NCBI RefSeq assembly: GCF_900961225.1
Contig: NZ_CAAHFN010000072.1
Location: 1 to 32,017 of the forward strand
Origin: Modicisalibacter radicis
GTDB lineage: Bacteria; Pseudomonadota; Gammaproteobacteria; Pseudomonadales; Halomonadaceae
Direction: 5' to 3'
DNA length: 32,017 nucleotides
In this document: one piece after another, positions 24,002-31,740 of the stretch
How the letters are laid out: each line of letters opens with the position of its first letter
How positions within the stretch are numbered: position 1 is the first letter of the stretch
Notes under the pieces: model-generated
Told to the model about the DNA's origin: nothing
The model's database searches: none
The model's input: the letters and a program-made list of their open reading frames with translations, nothing else
Translations under genes and position numbers: made by a program

Positions 24002-25620
24002 TGTGCTTGCTCCCGAAGAGGCGGGTTGTCGAGGATCAGAGCGGCACCCTTTTCGCCGATCATCAGCGAGGGCGCGTTGGTGTTGGCGGAGGTCACCAGT
24101 GGCATCACCGAGGCGTCGACCACGCGCAGGCCCTCCACGCCACGCACGCGCAACTGCGGGTCCACCACGGCACCCTCGTCGCTGCCCATTCGGCAGGTGC
24201 CCACGCAATGGAAGACGGTGCCGCCCTTGTGGCGGACCGCGTCCCAGAGTGCCTGGTCGCTGTCCACCTCGGTGCCGGGTTCCATCTCGTCATCCCACAG
24301 GTCGCGAAAGGGCGCCTGCCTGGCGATCTCGCGGAGAATCTTCACGCCCTCCACGATCACCCGGCGGTCGTGGGGATCGGCGAAGTAGTTGGGGTCGATG
24401 GCCGGTGGCGCGGTCGGATCGGCGGAGGTGAGACGTACCGTGCCCCGCGAACGCGGGTGACACTGCCACACCGAGGCGGTGAAGCCCGGGTAGGCGTGCA
24501 GTGGCGTGCCCGGCTTGTCCACGGACAGCGGCATGACGTTGAACTGCACGTCCGGCCGGTCGCCCTCGGCGTAGCGGGTGCGGGCGCTGCCGCCCACCTG
24601 GCCGGCCCCCACGGTGAGGGAGCCGGAGGCGCGCAGCAGCCATTCCAGCCCCATGCCTGCCAGTTTGAAAGGGTTGCGAACGTCGCTATTCAGGGAGAGC
24701 TTCCGCTTCAGGCGGTAGATGATGCGCACCTGATAGTGATCCTGCAGGTTGGCGCCCACTTCAGGGGCTTCGTGGACCGGCTCGATGCCATGCTCACGCA
24801 GCAGGTCGCCGGGGCCCACCCCGGACAGTTGCAGCAAGTGCGGCGTCTGGATGGCCCCGGCGCAGAGGATCACCTCCCTGGAGGCACGCGCCTGGTGATT
24901 GGCGCCCTCGTACCGCCATTCCACGCCCACTGCACGCTTGCCTTCGAACAGCACCCGGCTGGCCGGGGCCTCGGTGACGATGGTGAGGTTGGCACGGTCC
25001 TTTACCGGTGTCAGGAAAGCCGTGGCGGAGCTGCATCGCCAGCGCCCCTTGAGGCTCAACTGGTAGGGGCCGACGCCGCGGGTATCACCCCCGTTCATGT
25101 CCGGGTTGTAGGGCAGGCCCCAGGCCTCGGCGGCGCGCAGCCAGGCGCGACAGGCCGGGTTGTCGGTGCGCATGTCGGATACGTGCATCTCGCCGCTGTC
25201 GCCCCGATACTCGTTGCCATCGCCGGTGTAGCGTTCCAGCTTGCGGAAGTAGGGGAGCACCTCGTCGTAGGACCAGCCGGTGGCGCCCTGTTCGGCCCAG
25301 CCGTCGAAGTCCTCGCGCTGGCCGCGAATGAAGATCAGGCCATTGATGGAGCTGGAACCGCCGATCACCTTGCCTCGGGGCCAGACGATGTTGCGTCCGC
25401 CGGTGCTCTCCGAGGGGCGGGTGTCGAACAACCGGGCGACCCGGGTGTCGTAGATCGAGCGGTAGTAGCCCACCGGGAAGTGCAGCCAGAAGTTGCGATC
25501 CCAGCCCCCTGCCTCCAGCAGCAACACCCGATTGCGCCCGTCGGCGGAAAGACGGTTGGCGACGATACACCCGGCCGAGCCGGCGCCTACCACGATGTAG
25601 TCGTATTGGTTGTCGGACAC
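23998..25620 (-). CDS. GMC-family FAD oxidoreductase (choline dehydrogenase-like)
   Basis: 540 residues. The N-terminal FAD-binding motif is VVGAGSAGCIVANRLS. GMC signatures follow at WPRGKVIGGSSSINGL and CAGAIQTPHLLQLSGVG. The catalytic His is in TVFHCVGTCRMG and the partner Asn in TSANTNAPSLMIGEK. It oxidises a primary alcohol to an aldehyde and passes electrons to the respiratory chain or oxygen. The start is GTG 25620 with GAGGAG upstream. It is the first gene of the operon with the aldehyde dehydrogenase and TRAP system, facing a GntR/UTRA regulator across about 300 bp. Confidence 0.92.
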   Translation of the reverse strand: MSDNQYDYIVVGAGSAGCIVANRLSADGRNRVLLLEAGGWDRNFWLHFPVGYYRSIYDTRVARLFDTRPSESTGGRNIVWPRGKVIGGSSSINGLIFIRGQREDFDGWAEQGATGWSYDEVLPYFRKLERYTGDGNEYRGDSGEMHVSDMRTDNPACRAWLRAAEAWGLPYNPDMNGGDTRGVGPYQLSLKGRWRCSSATAFLTPVKDRANLTIVTEAPASRVLFEGKRAVGVEWRYEGANHQARASREVILCAGAIQTPHLLQLSGVGPGDLLREHGIEPVHEAPEVGANLQDHYQVRIIYRLKRKLSLNSDVRNPFKLAGMGLEWLLRASGSLTVGAGQVGGSARTRYAEGDRPDVQFNVMPLSVDKPGTPLHAYPGFTASVWQCHPRSRGTVRLTSADPTAPPAIDPNYFADPHDRRVIVEGVKILREIARQAPFRDLWDDEMEPGTEVDSDQALWDAVRHKGGTVFHCVGTCRMGSDEGAVVDPQLRVRGVEGLRVVDASVMPLVTSANTNAPSLMIGEKGAALILDNPPLREQAQ

Positions 25621-25660
25621 CGTTCACTCCTCGGTGTGATTTTCGTCTCTAAATGTCCTC

Positions 25661-25680
25661 AAGTCCTAATGTTAGGACTT
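25661..25680. promoter_or_regulatory. perfect inverted repeat, probable GntR operator
   Basis: AAGTCCTAA-TG-TTAGGACTT has perfect 9-bp arms. It lies 41 bases before the GMC start, in the divergent region shared with the GntR/UTRA gene. Its place and symmetry fit an operator for that regulator. The remaining 25681-25925 shows no gene. Confidence 0.65.
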
Positions 25681-25925
25681 TAGTTGATGCGAACGTTTCC
25701 ACATGCTAGAGTTTCTGTCAAGCGTTTCCCGGGGATGGTTGTTCCAGGGCGTTGCGCGGTAACGGCATTTCAAAAGCGGTTTGTGCCATTACCATAAGAG
25801 AGCCGTTGCCCGTCCAGGCAGCGGCGAGAACGGGCTTCGGAGCCATTCAGTGATCGCGGATAGCTCCGCCGCGAAGTCCGGCGTTTACGCACCCGCCCAG
25901 GCGGCGGTCACCGGGAAAGGATCGA

Positions 25926-26666
25926 ATGGCTGATCACAACGACGACAACGGGTTGCTCAACGCGAGCCCCATTCCGCTCTACTTGCAACTGGCGGACATC
26001 TTCCGCTACCGGATCGATCGCGGGGTCTGGTCGGAGGGCACCATGCTGCCGCCCATCGATGTGCTGATGAAGGAGTTCTCTGTATCCCGGGTCACGGTGC
26101 GTCAGGCACTGCAGTTGCTGGCCCGCTCCGGCTTGATCAAGATACAGCGCGGGGTGGGCACCCTGGTGATCAAGAGCGCCGGCGAGCGGCATCCGGTAAA
26201 GGTGGAAACCACGCTGGACGCCTTGGTGGAGGCCTACCGCGGCGATACGCCGGTGGTCACCAATATCTCCGATTCCAGCACGCCGCCGCGCCTGACCGAG
26301 AGTGATGGCGTGCCGGCGGAGGCCTACCACCACCTGCGCCGGGTACATGCCCGCGATGGCGTGAAGTACTGCGTGATCTCCATCTATCTGGAGCAGGGCG
26401 TGTTCGAGAGGGCGGAGCAGCGGTTTCGCGACGAGATCATCCTGCCGGTGCTCATGTCCCTGGACGTCACCGTGGCCCAGGCCAAGCAGAGCATCACCAT
26501 ATCCAAGGCGGACCTGGAAGTGTCGCGCCTACTGGACATGCAGCTCGGCGACCCGATAGCCAATGTGCGCCGGGTACTGGTGGATCCGAACAATACGATT
26601 ATCTATGTTGCCGAGGCGGTCTATCGCGGCGACTACATACACCTGGAAATGGACCTGAAAGCATGA
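25926..26666 (+). CDS. GntR-family regulator with UTRA domain (HutC type)
   Basis: 246 residues. The winged helix is at about 15-82 (IPLYLQLADIFRYRI, MLPPIDVLMKEFSVSRVTVRQAL). A UTRA ligand-binding domain is at about 95-240 (YHHLRRVHARDG, YCVISIYLE, VRRVLVDPNNTIIYVAEAVYRGD). AAAGGA precedes ATG 25926. It overlaps the downstream enolase-family gene as ATGA and is divergent from the GMC-ALDH-TRAP operon. It probably represses both directions through the inverted repeat at 25661 and releases in the presence of substrate. Confidence 0.9.
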   Translation: MADHNDDNGLLNASPIPLYLQLADIFRYRIDRGVWSEGTMLPPIDVLMKEFSVSRVTVRQALQLLARSGLIKIQRGVGTLVIKSAGERHPVKVETTLDALVEAYRGDTPVVTNISDSSTPPRLTESDGVPAEAYHHLRRVHARDGVKYCVISIYLEQGVFERAEQRFRDEIILPVLMSLDVTVAQAKQSITISKADLEVSRLLDMQLGDPIANVRRVLVDPNNTIIYVAEAVYRGDYIHLEMDLKA

Positions 26667-27796
26667 ACAAACCGGTCGCCGTCCGCGATATCAAGGCCTT
26701 CGTCTACCGTTGTCCCCTGGAAACCCCGGTGGAAACCTCCTTCGGGACGATGTTGGACCGGCCCATGGTCGTGGTGCGTGTGACCGACGAGGACGGCCAC
26801 CACGGTTGGGGCGAAATCTGGTGCAATTTTCCCATGGTGGGCGCCGAGCACCGCGCGCGGCTGGTGGACAGTGTGTTTAGGCCATTGATGATGGGGGCGG
26901 TTTACGACACCCCTCGGCAGGCCTTCGACGCCCTGCAGGCCGGCACTCGTGTATTGGCGCTGCAGTCCGCGGAGCCGGGGCCGTTCGCCCAGTGCCTGGC
27001 GGGCATCGACCTGGCGCTGTGGGATCTGTGCGCGCGCCGCGAGGGCCAGCCGCTGTGGCGCTATCTGGGCGGCGACTCGGACCGCATCAGCGTGTACGCC
27101 AGCGGGCTGAATCCCTCCGGGCCGGAGCGCCTGGGCCGAGCCATGGCGGACCGTGGCTATACCCGCTTCAAGCTCAAGATCGGTTTCGGGGCGGAGCGCG
27201 ACCGGGCCAACCTGGCGGCCCTGCGCGACACGCTGGGCGCAGACGCGGGCCTGATGGTGGACGTGAACCAGGGATGGAACCTGGTCCAGGCCCGCGAGCA
27301 GCTGCCGGGCCTGGAGAACCTGGGCCTGAAATGGATCGAGGAGCCCCTGCTGTGCACGGCCCCCTGGTCTGAGTGGCGGGCACTGGCGGAGATGACCGAC
27401 ATTCCGGTGGCGGCCGGCGAGAACCTGATGGGCGAAGCCCGGTTTCAGGAAGGCATCGACAGCGGCGCGCTGTCCATCATCCAGCCGGACGCGGCCAAGT
27501 GGGGCGGTATCAGCTGTGGCTTGCCCCTGGGCCGGGCGATCAACGACGCTGGCCTGCGCTACTTCCCGCACTATCTGGGCGGCGGCATCGGTTTGCTGGC
27601 CTCGGGGCATTTGCTCGCGGCGGCGGGCGGCGAGGGCGCCCTGGAGGTGGATTCCAACCCCAATCCGTTGCGCGGCGAACTGGCCGGACCGCTCGATCGG
27701 GTGGAAAACGGAGTTGCCCTCCTGGGTGAGGCGCCGGGCATCGGCGAGCTGGACGGGCTTGAACGACTGGAGCCCTACCTAGTCGGCGAACGCTGA
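26663..27796 (+). CDS. enolase-superfamily enzyme, mandelate racemase subgroup
   Basis: 377 residues with an N-terminal capping domain and a C-terminal barrel. The KxK motif is in RFKLKIGFG (about 168-176). Metal ligands are Asp in MVDVNQGW, Glu in WIEEPL and Glu in AAGENL. The Asp of the His-Asp dyad is in IIQPDAAKWGG, and His is in YFPHYLGG. KxK plus the His-Asp dyad places it in the mandelate racemase subgroup, which includes many sugar-acid dehydratases and some racemases. Its overlap with the UTRA regulator ties it to the neighbouring TRAP and oxidation genes. Dehydration of an imported acid sugar or related hydroxy acid is a reasonable guess only. Confidence 0.9.
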   Translation: MNKPVAVRDIKAFVYRCPLETPVETSFGTMLDRPMVVVRVTDEDGHHGWGEIWCNFPMVGAEHRARLVDSVFRPLMMGAVYDTPRQAFDALQAGTRVLALQSAEPGPFAQCLAGIDLALWDLCARREGQPLWRYLGGDSDRISVYASGLNPSGPERLGRAMADRGYTRFKLKIGFGAERDRANLAALRDTLGADAGLMVDVNQGWNLVQAREQLPGLENLGLKWIEEPLLCTAPWSEWRALAEMTDIPVAAGENLMGEARFQEGIDSGALSIIQPDAAKWGGISCGLPLGRAINDAGLRYFPHYLGGGIGLLASGHLLAAAGGEGALEVDSNPNPLRGELAGPLDRVENGVALLGEAPGIGELDGLERLEPYLVGER

Positions 27797-27848
27797 CAGT
27801 TGAGTGCCTATCGCAAGGGTTTGGTTGTTGAACAAGGGAGATGTACCT

Positions 27849-28214
27849 TTGGACCCGCATCGTCGATTTCGATGGTTCCGTCTGCACACAGGGGCGCCAC
27901 CGGATCCCCGCTTTACACTCGCCAACGAGCGTACGTTCCTGGCTTGGATCCGTACCGCGCTGGCGTTACTAGCCGGCGGTATCGCCATCGAAGCCTTCTC
28001 CAGTGAGCTGTTTTCCGATTCCGCTCGCCTAGGTCTGGCGGTGCTGCTGACTATGCTGGCCATGGTTATAAGCATCGGCGCCTTCTTTCGCTGGCTGAGA
28101 ATCGAGCAGGCCATGCGCCTTGATCGCCCGATTCCTCCACCGTTGCAGATCCCCATCCTCTCGCTGATGGTGGCCGCGGTGACGATACTGTTCGCGATAC
28201 TGCTGGCTTCATGA
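27849..28214 (+). CDS. DUF202 / YidH-family small membrane protein
   Basis: TTG 27849 with AAGGGAG upstream gives 121 residues; a GTG at 27804 is in frame but lacks a ribosome-binding site. The DUF202 signature FTLANERTFLAWIRTALALLAGG lies before the first of three hydrophobic segments. The function of the family is not established. It is followed 54 bases later by a second DUF202 gene, a frequent pairing. Confidence 0.85.
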   Translation: MDPHRRFRWFRLHTGAPPDPRFTLANERTFLAWIRTALALLAGGIAIEAFSSELFSDSARLGLAVLLTMLAMVISIGAFFRWLRIEQAMRLDRPIPPPLQIPILSLMVAAVTILFAILLAS

Positions 28215-28268
28215 ATATCGGTTTCAGGACTATCGCCTTCCTGAACAGCGGCGGAAAAAGAGACGACA

Positions 28269-28595
28269 ATGGCTCAATTGCTTCATTCGGACCCCGGACT
28301 ACAGCCTGAGCGAAATTGGCTCGCCTGGCGCCGAACTCTTGTGTCCTTGGTGGTGGCGAGTGCCCTGCTCGTGCGCTGGCTGCCATACCATGCTCTGATG
28401 ACTTGCGGACTCTGGCTGTTGCTGGTGTCGTGCGCTTGCCTGATCGGCATGTCGTTGCAACGCCGCTATCGTCTGCAATGCGGTTACCTCAACCGGGAGC
28501 GCGCGGTGCCGGCCCTGGGCTCGATATTGGCGTTGACGGCGGCCATGCAAGTGGTGGCCATGGCCTGCCTGGTGGCGATACTGGGCGGGTTTTAA
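28269..28595 (+). CDS. second DUF202-family small membrane protein
   Basis: 108 residues with three hydrophobic segments. The N-terminal signature is LQPERNWLAWRRTLVSLVVASALLVRW, a divergent version of the DUF202 NERTFLAW.RT motif. It lies in tandem with the DUF202 gene before it and probably forms a complex with it in the inner membrane. No function is known. Confidence 0.85.
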   Translation: MAQLLHSDPGLQPERNWLAWRRTLVSLVVASALLVRWLPYHALMTCGLWLLLVSCACLIGMSLQRRYRLQCGYLNRERAVPALGSILALTAAMQVVAMACLVAILGGF

Positions 28596-28740
28596 GCAAG
28601 ACAGCCAAGGGTGTCTTCTACACCCTGCAGGCTCCGCCCCTGGTTCGGTCGTCAACTCCCTCGGACATTACAAGTTCCACTATTTACCTGCCAGCCTGCG
28701 ATAACCGTTCGAAGTTGCCCCCTGCCGGGTCGGTAGAAAC

Positions 28741-29058
28741 CTAGCGTTCAATCCGGCCCGTCAAACGCATGAACCCTCCCTTCGCTGGGGTAACCGCCGT
28801 GTGTGCCGTGCCGACGCCAAAATCCAGTACATGCACGATGGTGCTGCCGATATGTTCCTGCCAGGAAAGCATCAGCACATCATCGCGAATCACCACGGCT
28901 TCGTATTCGACGGTATCGGAGAATCCCGCATTATCTCCGGCCACGACCTCCACCGTCAGCTTGTTGCTCGACTCGATGGTGATGCGCGGAATAAAGGCGG
29001 GGAATTGGATCTCGAACCTTTCTCCTGGGCGAAGGGGCGAAGCGGAATCCATGGACAT
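28741..29058 (-). CDS. MoaF-like (lipocalin-like) small protein
   Basis: 105 residues, all beta. LRPGERFEIQFP is followed by GFSDTVEYEAVVIRDDVLMLSWQEHIGSTIVHVLDF, which follows the pattern of MoaF-related domains (SWQE...TVTHVEDF). The protein is probably a small barrel that binds a hydrophobic ligand; no enzyme activity can be claimed. It is transcribed alone and faces the DUF202 pair. Confidence 0.65.
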   Translation of the reverse strand: MSMDSASPLRPGERFEIQFPAFIPRITIESSNKLTVEVVAGDNAGFSDTVEYEAVVIRDDVLMLSWQEHIGSTIVHVLDFGVGTAHTAVTPAKGGFMRLTGRIER

Positions 29059-29155
29059 GCTCGCGCTATCTGCTGAATGAATGGTATCGCCACAGCCAGC
29101 GTAGCATCCCCATGACGATATTCACCCGGAACGGTCGTCGCCTCACGGGCTTGGG

Positions 29156-29277
29156 TCAGCCCGCCGTAAGCCGGCTGAGCATGCCCGACAGCGCCGAGGC
29201 CTCGACCATGCCCACCACGGCGTTCAGGTGGCAGGGAGTATCCATGAAGAGGTAAGACCAGTTGTTGGATACGAAAG
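29156..29277 (-). pseudogene. unidentified C-terminal coding remnant
   Basis: On the minus strand a frame of about 39 codons reads VSNNWSYLFMDTPCHLNAVV and then ends LSRLTAG and TGA. Nearly every codon ends in G or C, as in the real genes nearby. There is no start codon with a ribosome-binding site at its left end and a TAA precedes it. I take it as the tail of a decayed gene of unknown family. It could also be chance in GC-rich DNA. Confidence 0.3.
29247..29261. promoter_or_regulatory. GntR/FCD operator-like site 1
   Basis: AAGAGGTAAGACCAG contains GGT-AAG-ACC, which fits the FadR/FCD operator pattern (N)GT-N3-AC(N). The identical 15-mer recurs at 29410-29424. Confidence 0.5.
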
Positions 29278-29409
29278 TTTAATTGTTGACCACGTGGGAC
29301 CACTCTAGTGTTTCTGCAGCACGCATTAACGGCGCCGCTCTCCCAAGCGCCGAATCTGCAGGCGTTGAAGATGCTTGGATTGGAGAGCCGGCTGCGTATA
29401 GGTGGTACC

Positions 29410-29424
29410 AAGAGGTAAGACCAG
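29410..29424. promoter_or_regulatory. GntR/FCD operator-like site 2
   Basis: An exact copy of the 15-mer at 29247, placed 11 bases before the gntR start at 29435 and next to the palindrome TGGTACCA (29403-29410). A regulator bound here would block the ribosome-binding region and the promoter of its own operon. Confidence 0.55.
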
Positions 29425-29434
29425 AGGAGGATGC

Positions 29435-30205
29435 ATGGCTGAAGAGACGGCCCGGGGGAAGGGCGAGGAACTGCGCGGGGCCGAGAAGGTGTTCGGCTAT
29501 TTCCGCGACCAGGTCCTCTCGGGGGCTCTGAACCCCGGGGATCGCCTGCCCAGTGAGCGAGAGCTGTCACTTACCCTGGGGGTGGGTCGGCCGTTGCTGC
29601 GCGAGGTCATGCGCTCGCTCAATATGCTGGGCGTACTCGACATCCGCCACGGCAAGGGCGCCTTCATCGCCCGGGCCAACTTCGGAATGCTGTCGGACTT
29701 CTTCACCTTCTATCTGGCCCAGGAGCAGAGTGCCCTCGATGACGTCATGCAGGCCCGTATCGCCATCGAGTGCCAGGCCATCCGCCTTGCCTGCGAGCGA
29801 GCCACGGACGCCGATATCTCCCGTATAGAGACATGCTTCACGCAATTGACCGAGACCGTGGATGATCCGGAACGGGGCGGCCGTTCGGACTATGAGTTCC
29901 ACATCGCCATCGTGGAGGCGAGCCATAGCCAGACGCTGATAACCCTCTACCACGCCATCTCCACCATGCTGCTGAAAAGCCACGTCGAGCGGCGCAAGAC
30001 GACGGCAAACGCACCCGAAATCATCGAGAGCCACATCGATTCCCACCGCCAGGTGTTCCTGGCGATCGTCGAGGGCGATGGCGACCTGGCCCATCAGCGG
30101 CTCCGCGAACACTTCGCGATAGGCGATGAACTGCGCCGGCGAAGCATCATTGCTGCCCATAGCAAGGGCAGCTCCAGCACGTACTCAACCGACAAATACA
30201 AGTGA
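29435..30205 (+). CDS. GntR-family regulator with FCD domain (TRAP system 2)
   Basis: ATG 29435 with GAGGAGG upstream gives 256 residues. The winged helix is at about 15-80 (RLPSERELSLTLGVGRPLLREVMRSLNMLGVL). An FCD domain spans about 100-230, with YEFHIAIVEASHS and the metal-binding His in SHIDSHRQVFLAI. It lies 7 bases before dctP, so it heads the operon. Two copies of a likely FCD operator sit before it, indicating autoregulation. The effector is probably the carboxylate the TRAP system imports. Confidence 0.9.
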   Translation: MAEETARGKGEELRGAEKVFGYFRDQVLSGALNPGDRLPSERELSLTLGVGRPLLREVMRSLNMLGVLDIRHGKGAFIARANFGMLSDFFTFYLAQEQSALDDVMQARIAIECQAIRLACERATDADISRIETCFTQLTETVDDPERGGRSDYEFHIAIVEASHSQTLITLYHAISTMLLKSHVERRKTTANAPEIIESHIDSHRQVFLAIVEGDGDLAHQRLREHFAIGDELRRRSIIAAHSKGSSSTYSTDKYK

Positions 30206-30212
30206 GGCACGC

Positions 30213-31199
30213 ATGTTCACGAGAATCGGCATGGGACTGGTCACGGCGGCCCTGGCACTGGGCCTGACTACCACGGCATCCGCTGAAACCCTGCGCTACG
30301 CCCACGTGGGGGCAGAAGGTGATCTTCAAACCCGCTACGCGGCGGAAGCCGCCAAAGAGATCAAGGAAGCGACCGACGGCAACATCACGGTTCAGGTCTT
30401 CCCCGCCAGTCAGCTGGGCGGCGTGGCCGAGATGGTCGATGGGGTCCGCATGGGGTCCATTGGCATGGGCCATCATGACTTCGCCTCGCTGGCTCGGATC
30501 GTGCCGGAGGCGGCGGTGTTCAATGCCCCCTACGTCTATCGCGATGCCGAACACGCCCTGCACGCGACGGATCCGGAATCGCCGGCAGTGCAGAAAATCA
30601 ACCAGCAGCTGATCGAAGAAGGCGGCGTACGCATCATCGGCAGGATCTACCGGGGCAAGCGCCACATCTCCTCCAACTTCGCGGTCAAGTCTCCGGAAGA
30701 TCTCGACAACAAGCCGTTCCGGGCCGTACCGCTGGATCTCTGGGTATCCATGGTCAAGGGCTTTGGCGCCACGCCGACGCCCGTGGCCGTCTCGGAGCTA
30801 CCCACGGCACTGATGACCGGGCTGGTGGTCGGCCAGGAAAACCCCCTGACCATGATCAACGCCAATCAGCTGTACGAAGTTCAGTCGCATGTCTCGCTCA
30901 CCGGCCATATGGATTCCGTGCTGGCGGTTTTCGTGAACGAGCGCGAGTGGCAATCGTTGGATGAAGCGGATCGCAGCGCCATCACGAAGGTTCTCGACGA
31001 GAAGGCCGAACAGTCGCTCGAGTGGGCGCAGAGCTCGGAAGACGAGCTGGTCAAGACCCTGAAGGACAAGGGCATGACGGTCCTTGCCGAAGAAGATGGG
31101 CTGGATGTGGAAGCTTTCCACGACCAGGTGAGAGCCCAGGTCGACAAGGACTTTCCGAACTTCAAACCCTACATCGACATGATCTCGCAGGTCGAGTGA
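30213..31199 (+). CDS. TRAP transporter substrate-binding protein, DctP type (system 2)
   Basis: ATG 30213 gives 328 residues with a signal peptide ending ASA-ET (residue 24). DctP features: LRYAHVGAEGDLQTRYA, ITVQVFPASQLGGVAEMVDGVRMG, and the binding region LDNKPFRAVPLDLWVSMVKGFGATPTPV, where the Arg in FRAVP would hold the carboxylate. It differs clearly from the DctP at 21444, so the two systems probably import different acids. A hairpin follows its stop, before dctQ. Confidence 0.92.
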   Translation: MFTRIGMGLVTAALALGLTTTASAETLRYAHVGAEGDLQTRYAAEAAKEIKEATDGNITVQVFPASQLGGVAEMVDGVRMGSIGMGHHDFASLARIVPEAAVFNAPYVYRDAEHALHATDPESPAVQKINQQLIEEGGVRIIGRIYRGKRHISSNFAVKSPEDLDNKPFRAVPLDLWVSMVKGFGATPTPVAVSELPTALMTGLVVGQENPLTMINANQLYEVQSHVSLTGHMDSVLAVFVNEREWQSLDEADRSAITKVLDEKAEQSLEWAQSSEDELVKTLKDKGMTVLAEEDGLDVEAFHDQVRAQVDKDFPNFKPYIDMISQVE

Positions 31200-31207
31200 G
31201 CCATCGT

Positions 31208-31232
31208 CAGGGGCCCCGAACAGGGGCTCCTG
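31208..31232 (+). promoter_or_regulatory. hairpin between dctP and dctQ (system 2)
   Basis: CAGGGGCCCC-GAACA-GGGGCTCCTG forms a 10-bp stem with one G-T pair and no T-tract. Its position after the binding-protein gene suggests message stabilisation or partial attenuation, giving more DctP than permease. Confidence 0.6.
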
Positions 31233-31263
31233 GCGGGTGTTCGAATGGTAAAGGAGTTTCGGC

Positions 31264-31731
31264 ATGCATCTAGTCAGGCGGCTGCTGGAAGGGGTGTGCG
31301 CCTTGCTGCTGGCGGGGATCGTGCTGGTTCCTCTGGCGCAGGTCATCCTGCGGCAAGTCTTCAACAGTCCGATGGTCGGGGCGGAGGAGCTCACCCGGTT
31401 TCTGCTGGTGTGCCTGGTATTCATCGCCTACCCGTTGGTGGTCGACAATGGCGAGAATATCGTCATGGCGGAGCTTCGCGAGTCGTTGCCGACATGGCTG
31501 CGCCGGCCCGTGAAGATTCTCATCCTGCTGTGCACGATCGCGGCCAGTGTCTTTATCACCTATGCCACGGTCATTACCATTCAAGCGAACCTCGGCAATA
31601 CCACACCGACCCTCAAGATCCCGTTCTGGCTGTTTCTGGGCTCGACAGCTCTCGGTTTCGGTGCCGCATGCCTGTTGCATATCGCCCATGGCATCAAACC
31701 ACCCGCCTCTGAAGTCGGGCCGAACCAATAA
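31264..31731 (+). CDS. TRAP transporter small permease, DctQ type (system 2)
   Basis: 155 residues with four hydrophobic segments. The conserved stretch RQVFNSPMVGAEELTRFLLVCLVFIA is at about 30-55. AAAGGAG lies upstream of ATG 31264. It is followed 9 bases later by dctM. Confidence 0.9.
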   Translation: MHLVRRLLEGVCALLLAGIVLVPLAQVILRQVFNSPMVGAEELTRFLLVCLVFIAYPLVVDNGENIVMAELRESLPTWLRRPVKILILLCTIAASVFITYATVITIQANLGNTTPTLKIPFWLFLGSTALGFGAACLLHIAHGIKPPASEVGPNQ

Positions 31732-31740
31732 GGGGTAATC

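Noticed and set aside
24001..25683. 560-codon plus-strand open frame opposite the GMC oxidoreductase
   Set aside because: The minus strand carries complete GMC motifs and a good ribosome-binding site. The plus frame has no recognisable features.
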